DNA of 12,695 bases from JAVBNW01 sp031551255 (GCA_031551255.1 JAVBNW010000123.1:1-12695), one strand, 5' to 3'; positions 1 to 6,365 are shown, numbered from the stretch's first letter. The notes: a model not told the origin generated them from the letters alone. Numbers and translations are program-made.

Positions 1-111
1 ATCATCGCGGACTATGCGTCGCGGTACCTGAGAGAGCTTGTCGCGCTGCCGATTCCCGAATTGTTAGAGCGCCGCTATGTGCGGTTCCGAAGAATCGGCG
101 CGAACTTATAA
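1..111 (+). CDS. accA: 3' end of a gene resembling acetyl-CoA carboxylase carboxyltransferase alpha subunit (partial)
   Basis: The first frame is open from base 1 to a TAA at 109-111 and gives 36 residues. The tail contains ELLERRYVRFRRIG, which resembles the conserved end of AccA proteins (typically LLE.RY.KFR.IG). AccA is the carboxyltransferase alpha subunit that makes malonyl-CoA for fatty acid synthesis in the cytoplasm. Only the last tenth or so of such a protein is present, so no catalytic motif can be checked and the assignment rests on this short tail. A strong stem-loop follows 11 bases after the stop, so this is the end of a transcription unit. Confidence 0.55.
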   Translation: MIADYASRYLRELVALPIPELLERRYVRFRRIGANL

Positions 112-122
112 AAACTTGTAAC

Positions 123-152
123 AAAAAGCGCGTCGCGTTTGACGCGCTTTTT
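123..152. terminator. Bidirectional rho-independent terminator
   Basis: A perfect 12-bp stem, AAAAAGCGCGTC (123-134) with GACGCGCTTTTT (141-152), encloses a 6-base loop. The A-run on the left and T-run on the right allow termination in both directions. It separates the + strand accA-like gene from the minus-strand nucleotidyltransferase gene ending at 163. Confidence 0.9.
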
Positions 153-162
153 CTATTTTGAG

Positions 163-903
163 CTATTCTCGCCTCCCCAACAACTCGCGGTTCATGATTT
201 GCCGCAACTGCTCGTGCCACAGGCTCATCTCCAACAGTTGCTTATCGTCGATCACCTCCGGACCGGAAGCCAGGCTTTCGTCGATCAGGCGAAAAAATTC
301 CTCGTGAATGTACGGGGGATCTTGTGCGAGGTAAAGCCCGACTACCTTTAGCTTGTTAAATTCGACAATCCCACAACGAAGCAACAGGTAGCGCTTGAGC
401 AAAATAAGGATCGAGTTTACGATCATGGGGCGCGTCATACTCTCCGGCGGGACTTTCCCTTCCGACATGGCCCAGTCTTCAAACTCGTTTTCCGCATCAA
501 GAATGGCCTGCCTGTCCGGCATAGGCACGCGGTCGCAATTGAAATCGCCGTACACCAAGCGGGACTGCGCTTTGAGCCTGACGATTTCCATTACCAGTTC
601 CTCTTGCGGAACATACGGAGGAAAGAGCTGCTCTTCGCTGGCGACGACCGCCCCAAAGCCCTTGGGCACGTCGTATTCCCTGCAATACCGCTCGGCAATG
701 CTTCCTATCGCCGCGGCCAGGGCGGGAACCGCATCCCGCCTCGCCCTGATGATGACGAAGGTGTCGATATCGCTCTGCCCCGGGCGGTAATAACCGCCTC
801 CCAGCGAGCCGATCACGTACACCGCCGCGACGGTTTCGCCATAGGCAGCCGACAATTCCCTCGCGAATTGCTTGGCCGTCTCCATCGCTTGCGCATACCG
901 CAT
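163..903 (-). CDS. Nucleotidyltransferase-fold protein
   Basis: A 246-residue cytoplasmic protein. Near the N terminus it carries the pol-beta type nucleotidyltransferase signature: G32-S33, a glycine-rich turn, then D45-I-D47, the pair of acidic residues that hold the catalytic metal in this superfamily. Such proteins transfer a nucleoside monophosphate to a small molecule, RNA or protein; aminoglycoside adenylyltransferases are one branch, but nothing here fixes the substrate. The rest of the chain is mostly helical with no further motif I recognise. I place the start at 903 because GGGAGGAG lies 9 bases upstream. The frame is open to 960, but that would overlap the NUDIX gene and lacks a ribosome binding site. 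It follows the NUDIX gene by 28 bases on the same strand, so the two are probably cotranscribed. Confidence 0.8.
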   Translation of the reverse strand: MRYAQAMETAKQFARELSAAYGETVAAVYVIGSLGGGYYRPGQSDIDTFVIIRARRDAVPALAAAIGSIAERYCREYDVPKGFGAVVASEEQLFPPYVPQEELVMEIVRLKAQSRLVYGDFNCDRVPMPDRQAILDAENEFEDWAMSEGKVPPESMTRPMIVNSILILLKRYLLLRCGIVEFNKLKVVGLYLAQDPPYIHEEFFRLIDESLASGPEVIDDKQLLEMSLWHEQLRQIMNRELLGRRE

Positions 904-931
904 GCTGCCTGACTCCTCCCGTGTACAACGC

Positions 932-1390
932 CTATCCGCTGCGCTTGATATGGTCGACAAACGCCTTCATGGGGCCTCTGTCGGGCGGGCTGATGTCCTG
1001 CGGCAAGTCGTCGATGTCAAACCAGCTAAGCTCGAGAATCTCCTCGGCTTCCGGCGACAATTCTCCTGAAAAATCCCGGCAGATATAGTCGATGCCCACG
1101 ATGGAAACGCGGTCGCCGTTGGGATAGGTATACAGCATGTCCTTCCCGGAAAACACGCCCAAGAGCTCCAGCTCGCCCGCGACGAGGCCCGTCTCCTCGA
1201 ACAGTTCGCGCCTCGCGGCGTCTTCGACGCTCTCCCCGATCTCCAGCCCGCCCCCGTGCATCGACCAGCACAGATTGTCCCTGCGCCTTTGCAGCAGCAC
1301 CTTGCCTTCACGATAGATAAAGACGCCGGCCCCGACGCCGATGATCACGTCGTGGCCAATCTTTTTGCGTATGTCCTGGATGTATCCCAT
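932..1390 (-). CDS. NUDIX hydrolase
   Basis: A 152-residue protein with a complete NUDIX box at residues 47-69: G47, E53, then REL (61-63), EE (65-66) and TGL, matching the Gx5Ex7REUxEExGU consensus that binds Mg2+ and hydrolyses nucleoside diphosphates linked to another moiety. The upstream beta segment (VGAGVFIYREGKVLLQRR) and the W42-x-x-H-GGG approach are typical of small MutT/ADP-ribose pyrophosphatase-like members. The substrate cannot be read from sequence. I use the ATG at 1390, with AAGGGG 12 bases upstream. The frame stays open to a TTG at 1456, but that stretch overlaps a strong promoter and cannot be within the message. It is first gene of a unit with the nucleotidyltransferase gene downstream. 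Confidence 0.88.
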   Translation of the reverse strand: MGYIQDIRKKIGHDVIIGVGAGVFIYREGKVLLQRRRDNLCWSMHGGGLEIGESVEDAARRELFEETGLVAGELELLGVFSGKDMLYTYPNGDRVSIVGIDYICRDFSGELSPEAEEILELSWFDIDDLPQDISPPDRGPMKAFVDHIKRSG

Positions 1391-1432
1391 GGCTGCCGCA
1401 CGCCCCTTATTTGTAATGCCTTTCTTTGGGTT

Positions 1433-1461
1433 ATTGTACCCCCTGGCCTTGCGCAAGGCAA
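1433..1461 (-). promoter_or_regulatory. Sigma-A-like promoter of the NUDIX/nucleotidyltransferase unit
   Basis: On the minus strand, TTGCCT (1461-1456) and TACAAT (1438-1433) are separated by exactly 17 bases. This predicts a leader of about 35-40 bases before the ATG at 1390. Confidence 0.7.
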
Positions 1462-1490
1462 GCCGGGCGTGCTATCATAACCTTACGGCA

Positions 1491-1683
1491 ATTTGCTATT
1501 GAGGTGATGAGCATCCCGTAGCCCGGCCGCGATAACGCGGCGCGCGGCTTTACGCGGAAACGAACGGAAGGTTGCGAACAGATGGCGAGCCATTCCCGCT
1601 GTGGCGGGGTTGTTTGCTATGCTGTGGGCAACCGTCTTTTTGTTTCCGCGTTTTTTCGTTGAAGATGCACTGTGTAGCCATTT
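1491..1683. other. Non-coding spacer
   Basis: No convincing gene on either strand. The only structure seen is a short hairpin, GCCGCG (1526-1531) with CGCGGC (1536-1541), with no following T-run. The spacer is bordered on the right by an inverted-repeat element. Confidence 0.5.
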
Positions 1684-1847
1684 TATAGTCGACCGACTTC
1701 AAAAGCGGTGCATGCGAGCGATAGATTTTATCGCAGGGCAAGGAGGCGTAAGGAAGCGTAGCCGGCAGCTACGCTGACTGGAGCTCGACGCCGCCATGCG
1801 GGAAAAGATCCGCTCGCATGCGTTGGTTTTGGGGTTGGCTGACTATA
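1684..1847. mobile_element. MITE-like inverted-repeat element, copy A (160 bp plus TA flanks)
   Basis: The left end, reading TATAGTC inward, is mirrored by the right end GACTATA. The arms match imperfectly over about 37 bases each, including a perfect inner stretch GCATGCGAGCG (1710-1720) against CGCTCGCATGC (1811-1821). The repeat body is 1686-1845, flanked by TA at 1684-1685 and 1846-1847. A perfect 7-bp hairpin, GCGTAGC (1756-1762) with GCTACGC (1768-1774), sits at its exact centre. It has no open frame long enough for a transposase, so it would be non-autonomous. The ends and the layout match the element at 12295-12457; TA duplication suggests IS630/Tc1-mariner-type mobilisation (inference). 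Confidence 0.75.
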
Positions 1848-1899
1848 AACCTCGCAAATTGCCGTAACGACAAAATAAAACACCATGGAGGGTACGCTC

Positions 1900-2397
1900 A
1901 TGTTCGATATCGTAGAGATTGAGAGCGCGGAAGAAAAGGCGGCGCTGTGCGAACGCATATTGCGCGCGCTGCCCGAGTGGTTTGGGTCGGAGGAGGGCAT
2001 CGCCGAAAATACCGGCAAGGCGCGAAAGGCCCGCGTCTATGCGGCCGTGCAGGGCAGCGAGGCCGTCGGATTTGTTTCGCTGATCGCCCACAACCGCCAC
2101 ACCGCCGAAATCGCGACCATCGGGATCGTAAAGACGCGCCACAGGCAGGGCATCGGCACAGCGCTTATCGGGCGCTGCGAACGCCTTTGCACGGAAAACG
2201 GCATGGAATTCTTAACGGTAAAGACGCTGGATGAATCCGCGGAAAGCGACGGGTACGCGCGCACGCGCGCGTTCTACCACGCGATGGGCTTCCGGCCCCT
2301 GGAGGTGTTCCCGCTGTACTGGGACGCCGACAACCCCTGTGTGTTCCTGGCGAAGCATCTGCCGTGCGCGGCGCGAGAGGAGGCGGGATGCATATGA
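1900..2397 (+). CDS. GNAT-family N-acetyltransferase
   Basis: A 165-residue protein with the GNAT fold: beta strand VYAAVQGSEAVGFVSL (about 47-61), strand TAEIATIGIV (68-77), then RHRQGIGTAL (80-89), the pyrophosphate-binding loop of motif A that holds acetyl-CoA, then the C-terminal signature R123-AFY-HAMGF (to 131). It transfers an acetyl group to an amine; the acceptor is unknown. Start choice: an in-frame ATG at 1885 is itself part of the ribosome binding site GGAGGG (1887-1892) that lies 7 bases before the ATG at 1900, so 1900 is preferred. The stop overlaps the next gene by 10 bases, indicating translational coupling to the hydrolase. No clear promoter was found; the right end of the inverted-repeat element lies about 50 bases upstream. 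Confidence 0.87.
   Translation: MFDIVEIESAEEKAALCERILRALPEWFGSEEGIAENTGKARKARVYAAVQGSEAVGFVSLIAHNRHTAEIATIGIVKTRHRQGIGTALIGRCERLCTENGMEFLTVKTLDESAESDGYARTRAFYHAMGFRPLEVFPLYWDADNPCVFLAKHLPCAAREEAGCI
2376..2383 (+). promoter_or_regulatory. Ribosome binding site inside the GNAT gene
   Basis: AGAGGAGG lies within the last codons of the acetyltransferase gene, 4 bases before the ATG at 2388 and 10 before the ATG at 2394. Either could be the hydrolase start. Confidence 0.7.
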
Positions 2398-3173
2398 TCC
2401 TCGATGCCCATGTTCATCTGCCGTGCCGCGAAGGGCTCGATACGCTTGAAGACAAAAAGAAGCGCCTGCTTCGCGACATCGCAAATGCGGGCGTGGACGC
2501 GGCGATCGTGATTGCGGATTCGGAAACAGCCAGCGCCATCGGAACGCCCTCCGAATGCGCCGAGCTGTTCGCCGATCAACCTCATATTTTTATCATAGGC
2601 GGCCTAAGCCCGCTGATTAAGTACGAGGCGCACCTTCGCCAACTTAAGAGCCTTCTCAAAAGCGGTGCGATCGTCGCCGTGAAGCTCTACCCCGGGCACG
2701 AGGCCTACTCCATGGACGACCCGAGGCTATTTAACGCGTTTGCGCTGTGTAAAGAGCATTCTGTCCCTCTGGCCGTACATACGGGTTGGAGCAATCCCCA
2801 GTACACGCAGCCGCGTTTTTTCGCAAACATCGCCCAGAACCACCCGACCCTGCGCATCGCGCTGTGCCACATGTGCTGGCCGAGTATCGACGCATGTTTT
2901 GATGCGACGAAGGACTACCCCAACCTATACTACGATATTTCCTCGTTGGCTCACAACAGTGCAAGGCTGAAGAGTACAAAAGCCACGCTTGCGCGCGTTG
3001 CGCAAAGCCACGCGCATAGGCTGCTGTTCGGCTCGGACTATGGCGCTTGCGACATAGCCGGGCATATTGACCTTGTTCAGTCTCTGGAAATCGAGCAGGA
3101 GAAAAAGCGTGCCATTTTGTACGACAACGCGGCGCGCCTCTACGGCATAGGCCGCCCCGGCTCACACGGTTAA
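2388..3173 (+). CDS. Metal-dependent hydrolase, amidohydrolase family 2 type
   Basis: A 261-residue TIM-barrel hydrolase. The metal-binding sites of the amidohydrolase superfamily appear in order: H8-x-H10 in the first strand (ILDAHVH), the lysine of VKLYPG, the histidine of LAVHTG, the histidine of ALCHMCW, and the late aspartate of LFGSDYG. The short length and the spacing are those of the amidohydrolase 2 (PF04909-like) group, whose members act on cyclic amides, carboxylates or related small molecules; the substrate is unknown. The start may be 2388 or 2394 (MILDAHVH), both served by AGAGGAGG. It overlaps the acetyltransferase gene by 10 bases, so the two probably work in the same small pathway, perhaps modification or detoxification of a small molecule (inference). 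The 3' end overlaps the convergent DsrE-like gene by 12 bases. Confidence 0.85.
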   Translation: MHMILDAHVHLPCREGLDTLEDKKKRLLRDIANAGVDAAIVIADSETASAIGTPSECAELFADQPHIFIIGGLSPLIKYEAHLRQLKSLLKSGAIVAVKLYPGHEAYSMDDPRLFNAFALCKEHSVPLAVHTGWSNPQYTQPRFFANIAQNHPTLRIALCHMCWPSIDACFDATKDYPNLYYDISSLAHNSARLKSTKATLARVAQSHAHRLLFGSDYGACDIAGHIDLVQSLEIEQEKKRAILYDNAARLYGIGRPGSHG

Positions 3174-3506
3174 CAGCGGCTTGCCTTCCTTGATGAGCTC
3201 CGTCAGCGGCGCGCCCCACGGCTTTACCTCCACGCCAAGGCCCTCAAGCGCCTCCACCGCGCCGAGCTCCCGCGCGCACGCCACGCATGCGGTGAAGCGT
3301 ACGCCGGCGTGCCGGGCCATCAGGATGCGCTCGCGGACGGACTCATCCTCGTTAACCAGCTTGACGGCCCCGCCCCATATGATCACGGTAATCGCCTGCC
3401 AAAACCCCCGCAGCAGGCCGTTTGTCGCGTACATCAGCACCATAAGGTGAGCCGTGGTAGGGTCTGCGCTGGTCCACAAAATATGCAACTCATTTTTGTC
3501 TTGCAT
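3162..3506 (-). CDS. DsrE/DsrF-like sulfur-relay family protein
   Basis: A 114-residue protein with the DsrE-like alternating beta-alpha layout: ELHILWTSADPTTAHLMVLMYA, then AITVIIWGGAVKLVNED, and a C-terminal CVACARELGAVEALEGLGVEVKPWG with C74 and C77. DsrE-family proteins carry persulfide sulfur or act as small redox or regulatory proteins in the cytoplasm; the true role of this one is unknown. I use the ATG at 3506 because GGAG lies 6 bases before it, while an in-frame ATG at 3518 is part of that binding site and has none of its own. The gene has its own strong promoter back to back with that of purF. The last 12 bases overlap the convergent hydrolase gene, with no terminator between the two. 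Confidence 0.78.
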   Translation of the reverse strand: MQDKNELHILWTSADPTTAHLMVLMYATNGLLRGFWQAITVIIWGGAVKLVNEDESVRERILMARHAGVRFTACVACARELGAVEALEGLGVEVKPWGAPLTELIKEGKPLLTV

Positions 3507-3542
3507 GTTCTTCTCCATCTTATCATTTTGGCTACCCAAATA

Positions 3543-3571
3543 AGTATAGTAGTGTTTGTTTGCCGTGTCGA
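3543..3571 (-). promoter_or_regulatory. Promoter of the DsrE-like gene
   Basis: On the minus strand TCGACA (3571-3566) and TATACT (3548-3543) are 17 bases apart, each one base from consensus. The ATG at 3506 is about 30 bases downstream of the expected start. Confidence 0.75.
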
Positions 3572-3590
3572 TGATTTTACATGAAAGAGG

Positions 3591-3619
3591 TGGAAAAGTG
3601 ACAAAAACTGCGCTATACT
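3591..3619 (+). promoter_or_regulatory. Promoter of purF
   Basis: TATACT (3614-3619) is a good -10 element; TGGAAA (3591-3596), 17 bases upstream, is a weaker -35. The predicted start near 3626 falls inside the first PurBox, so a bound repressor would block initiation. Confidence 0.6.
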
Positions 3620-3622
3620 CAA

Positions 3623-3665
3623 AATAACGAACGTTATGTTGGGATGCCAAATAATGTTCGTGTTT
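3623..3665. promoter_or_regulatory. PurR-type operator: two inverted PurBoxes
   Basis: AATAACGAACGTT (3623-3635) and, on the opposite strand, AAACACGAACATT (3665-3653) both carry the CGAAC core of the Bacillus PurBox. They are inverted and separated by 17 bases, the spacing known for PurR operators in Bacillus. PurR of that type is released by PRPP, so purF would be repressed when purines are plentiful. The presence of PurR elsewhere in the genome is inferred. Confidence 0.8.
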
Positions 3666-3688
3666 CGTTTTCAAGGAGATGAGAGACC

Positions 3689-5071
3689 ATGCTCGGAGAA
3701 TTGCACGAGGAATGCGGCGTCTTCGGCGTCTTTGGCGCGGATCCTTCCGATACGGCACATATGATCTATTCGGGCCTTTATACCCTGCAACATCGCGGGC
3801 AGGAGAGCTGCGGTATCGCAGTGAACCAAAACCGCGAGGTCAAATTTTTTAAGGAGCAGGGCCAGGTGCGAGAGGTTTTCAACGAAATGATCCTGGAGCA
3901 GCTGACCGGCTCGATGGGCATCGGCCACGTGCGCTACGGCACCTCGGGCTCCAGCACCAACATCAACGCGCAACCGCTGGTTTCCCGCTACCGCAAGGGA
4001 CCGTTGGCGATCGCGCACAACGGCAACCTGGCCAACGCGCAAACGCTGCGCGATATGCTCGAGGACGACGGCGCGTTTTTCCAGACATCCACCGATTCGG
4101 AGATCATCCTGCACATGATCATGCGCCAGCGACGCTTCATGGAGGATGCGGGCTCGATCGAGGAAGCGGTGTCCGCAGTTATGGACAAGCTGCGCGGCGC
4201 GTATTCCGTGCTGCTGATGAACGGTTCAAAGCTACTCGCGTTTCGCGATCCGGCGGGCATGCGCCCGCTGTGCCTGGGCAAGGCCGGGGATATCTGGGTG
4301 GTCGCCAGCGAAACCTGCGCGCTGGATACCGCAGGCGCGGAGTTTGTAAGAGACATCGAGCCCGGCGAAATTCTCATCATCGACGATTCGGGGCTGCGCT
4401 CCATGCGCGAGCACTGCGGCAAGAATTCGCATTTGTGCGTGTTTGAATACATCTACAACGCACGCTCGGATTCCATCATCGATGGGCAGAGCGTGTACGA
4501 GGCGCGCCAGGAGGCAGGGCGCATCCTCGCCCGCTCGCATCCCGTGGAAGCCGATCTCGTGGTGGGAGTCCCGGATTCGGGCATCGACTCGGCGCGCGGC
4601 TATTCCCAGGAATCCGGCATTCCGCTCGGGCGCGGGCTGGTGATCAACCGCTACATCGGCAGAACCTTCATCATCCCCGGCCAGAAAAACCGCGAGGCCG
4701 CCGTGCGCATCAAGATCAACGCGATGCGCGCCGAGGTGAAGGGCAAGCGCATCGTCGTCGTCGAGGATTCGGTGGTGCGCGGCACCACGGTGCAAAACCT
4801 CGTGCATATTCTTAAGGACGCAGGCGCGACGGAAGTGCACTTGCGGGTAAGTTCACCCCCGTTTTTATGGCCGTGCTATTTCGGCACCGATGTGCCCAGC
4901 CGCGACAAGCTGCTGGCGGTGAACTATACGATGGAGGAAATTCGTCAGCGCACCGGCGCAGATTCGATCGGCTATCTGCCGCTTGACAAGGTGAAGGACA
5001 TCGCCCCGAACGTGAATTGCGGCCTGTGCGACGCGTGTTTTTCCGGTTCGTATCCGGTGCCGCTCGAGTAG
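3689..5071 (+). CDS. purF: Amidophosphoribosyltransferase (glutamine PRPP amidotransferase)
   Basis: A 460-residue enzyme for the committed step of purine synthesis: PRPP plus glutamine to phosphoribosylamine. The N-terminal Ntn glutaminase domain starts at C9 (EECGVFGV), exposed after removal of an 8-residue propeptide; RYGTSG and HNGNLANA follow. The C-terminal phosphoribosyltransferase domain has the PRPP loop VVVEDSVVRGTT (356-367). C250, C396 and the NCGLCDAC cluster (C444, C447, C450) fit the Fe-S cluster ligands of the Bacillus-type enzyme, which make it oxygen sensitive. AAGGAGAT lies 8 bases before the ATG. It stands alone rather than in a pur operon and is controlled by its own PurBox operator. 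No T-run terminator directly follows, so transcripts may continue into the structured non-coding region. Confidence 0.97.
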   Translation: MLGELHEECGVFGVFGADPSDTAHMIYSGLYTLQHRGQESCGIAVNQNREVKFFKEQGQVREVFNEMILEQLTGSMGIGHVRYGTSGSSTNINAQPLVSRYRKGPLAIAHNGNLANAQTLRDMLEDDGAFFQTSTDSEIILHMIMRQRRFMEDAGSIEEAVSAVMDKLRGAYSVLLMNGSKLLAFRDPAGMRPLCLGKAGDIWVVASETCALDTAGAEFVRDIEPGEILIIDDSGLRSMREHCGKNSHLCVFEYIYNARSDSIIDGQSVYEARQEAGRILARSHPVEADLVVGVPDSGIDSARGYSQESGIPLGRGLVINRYIGRTFIIPGQKNREAAVRIKINAMRAEVKGKRIVVVEDSVVRGTTVQNLVHILKDAGATEVHLRVSSPPFLWPCYFGTDVPSRDKLLAVNYTMEEIRQRTGADSIGYLPLDKVKDIAPNVNCGLCDACFSGSYPVPLE

Positions 5072-5102
5072 ACTGCAGTTCGCACCGCTATTCCCCGCCA
5101 AC

Positions 5103-5127
5103 AGCCGCCGTGTTTTATACCCGGCGG
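5103..5127. repeat. Hairpin related to the terminator at 5685-5715
   Basis: GCCGCCGTGT and ACCCGGCGGC (with one mismatch) form a stem around a TTTAT loop, 31 bases after the purF stop. No T-run follows. Together with the adjacent GATGACAA it is an inverted copy of sequence at 5670-5710. Confidence 0.6.
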
Positions 5128-5163
5128 CCAGCGCGATGACAAGTCCTTGACGTGGCTCATGCA

Positions 5164-5205
5164 TGCCGGATTGCTTGAATGCATTGGAGATGAAGCAATC
5201 CGGCA
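5164..5205. repeat. Perfect 13-bp inverted repeat
   Basis: TGCCGGATTGCTT (5164-5176) is the exact reverse complement of AAGCAATCCGGCA (5193-5205), with a 16-base loop. No T-run follows, so it is not a normal terminator. It lies between purF and the structured RNA candidate; role unknown. Confidence 0.8.
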
Positions 5206-5252
5206 TCGCGCAAGATGGCGCTTCGGAAAGGCCTCTCGCTTATACTCACCAT

Positions 5253-5716
5253 GTCTTTCGTCATTTCCGGCCGGACTTGCATACGAACAGGTATGAGTCT
5301 GCGGCCGTATAGCCTTGCAGTTCGCGAGTACCCACGGCCAATCTCCTAACGTCGATTGCCGCGGGTCGCTACTTCACCCAACCAAACCTTCGGTTTGTCG
5401 GGGCCCCCGGCTGGCCTTGCGCCGTGCCGGTTTGCGCCTTCGCGCGCACGGCTCCGGCCACCCTCCGGCTCTTTTTAACGCAGGGGCCCGACACCGAGCG
5501 CGTGCAATGCACACAGGCAGCGAAGGGAAGGGCCAGTGAGCGACCGGTGGTAGCCGACCTTAGGAGGCTAGCGCCGGACTTCGCGAACTGAGGAAAGCTC
5601 CGCGCCCCGGCAGGAGCATGAAATGCAAAGCTTTTTCTATTCTTTGCATCGTTCTTTCTATTGCTGCCTTTGTCATCACTCTGAGCCGCCGGGTTTTATA
5701 CCCGGTGGCTTTTTTT
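5253..5716 (+). ncRNA. Large structured RNA candidate, class not recognised
   Basis: There is no plausible protein here but dense base pairing. A leader hairpin at 5270-5305 has 5-bp CATAC/GTATG, then GACT/AGTC, then GCCG/CGGC. A perfect 10-bp helix, CAGTTCGCGA (5318-5327) with TCGCGAACTG (5581-5590), closes a 273-base domain. Inside: stem 5331-5343/5354-5365; GTCGCT (5365-5370) with AGCGAC (5539-5544); TGTCGGG (5396-5402) with CCCGACA (5487-5493), extended by CCCC/GGGG; GCCGTGC (5421-5427) with GCACGGC (5446-5452); TAGCC (5551-5555) with GGCTA (5566-5570). Loops 5344-5353 and 5556-5565 are complementary at 9 of 10 positions. GCTCC/GGAGC and ATGCAAAG/CTTTGCAT hairpins follow, then a terminator. 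The + strand is favoured by the terminator T-run. The 5' end is a guess from a TATACT at 5241-5246; it could instead be part of a longer purF transcript. Confidence 0.55.
5685..5715 (+). terminator. Rho-independent terminator
   Basis: GCCGCCGGGT (5685-5694) pairs with ACCCGGTGGC (5700-5709), one G-T wobble, and is followed by seven T. The T-run is on the + strand only, so it ends the structured RNA (or purF readthrough), not the minus-strand queT gene. Confidence 0.85.
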
Positions 5717-5753
5717 CTACGACCGCAATAGAAAGGCGGCGCCCCCCCCCCGC

Positions 5754-6230
5754 TTACGGCCTCCACGCGCCCTCGGGCACGCGTTTGAGCATTAAAAGCA
5801 GCGGAATGCCCAGAACATAGCAGGCGCCCATTTGCCCGATGAACACTTCGCCCATTGTCAAAAACAACGGCAGATGCTGCGTAAGCGAAATCACGAGCCC
5901 GATCACCACCGCATTGACGATCACCGGCGGGGCTGTGGCGAGCAGCGGCCGCTTGCGCAGCGCATAGGTAATCAGCGCCGCAACGAGGGAGGCCAGCGAG
6001 CCGAATACCACGTCCTGCCATACGGCGCCTCCCATAAGATTGGCCAGCAAACAGCCCACAAACAGGCCGGGCACGGCCTCGGGAAGCAAAATGGGCAGAA
6101 TGCACAGCGCCTCGGATACGCGAAACTGCAAAGGCCCAAAGCTAATCGGGGCCAACAACAGGGTAAGCGCGGCATAGAGCGCGGCGATCAGCGCGGAACG
6201 GACGAGGCGTTTGGTTGTGAACAGTTTCAT
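5754..6230 (-). CDS. queT: QueT-family transporter (ECF S component, queuosine precursor)
   Basis: A 158-residue integral membrane protein with about five or six hydrophobic segments. It carries the QueT family pattern FRVSEALCILPILLPEAVPGLFVGCLLANL followed by DVVFGSLASLVAA and PPVIVNAVVIGLVI. QueT proteins are substrate-binding S components that pair with a shared ECF energising module and are assigned to uptake of queuosine precursors such as preQ0/preQ1; that substrate is inferred from the family. I use the ATG at 6230, with AAGGGGAT 6 bases upstream; the frame is open to 6293 without another binding site. No preQ1 riboswitch could be matched in its leader. A run of ten C (5742-5751) lies just past the stop. 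Confidence 0.85.
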   Translation of the reverse strand: MKLFTTKRLVRSALIAALYAALTLLLAPISFGPLQFRVSEALCILPILLPEAVPGLFVGCLLANLMGGAVWQDVVFGSLASLVAALITYALRKRPLLATAPPVIVNAVVIGLVISLTQHLPLFLTMGEVFIGQMGACYVLGIPLLLMLKRVPEGAWRP

Positions 6231-6336
6231 AGCGATCCCCTTTGTGTAGTATTTGGACGGAAATGCCGGCATGGGAACCGGCTTGGATGACACTCACAAG
6301 CAATCAGAACGTACGTTTCTTTATTGTTTCATTCGC

Positions 6337-6365
6337 ATTATAACGCGTGACTGTTGCGTGACCAA
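6337..6365 (-). promoter_or_regulatory. Promoter of queT
   Basis: On the minus strand a consensus TATAAT (6342-6337) lies 17 bases from TTGGTC (6365-6360), a weak -35. The leader to the ATG at 6230 would be about 100 bases and contains a small hairpin (GCCGG with CCGGC, 6266-6283). Confidence 0.6.

Noticed and set aside
1550..1741. Minus-strand 63-codon frame
   Set aside because: It runs into the inverted-repeat element and has no ribosome binding site or recognisable features.
5588..5600. CTGAGGAAAGCTC resembles GAGGAAAGTCC of RNase P RNA
   Set aside because: The other universally conserved parts of RNase P RNA, notably the AGATGAATGAC region near the 3' end, are absent at the required position on this strand.
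5742..5751. Run of ten C near the queT end
   Set aside because: Considered as a phase-variation tract, but it lies after the stop codon of queT and outside any promoter seen.
5560..6105. Minus-strand open frame of 181 codons across the 3' RNA region and queT
   Set aside because: It overlaps queT in another frame, is arginine/alanine-rich as expected of a GC-rich shadow, and crosses the terminator hairpin and the C10 run.
6308..6319. AACGTACGTT palindrome in the queT leader
   Set aside because: Ten bases only, inside the predicted leader, and no partner site; too short to claim an operator.
6231..6336. Possible preQ1 riboswitch in the queT leader
   Set aside because: No match to the short preQ1-I consensus; only a small GCCGG hairpin is present.
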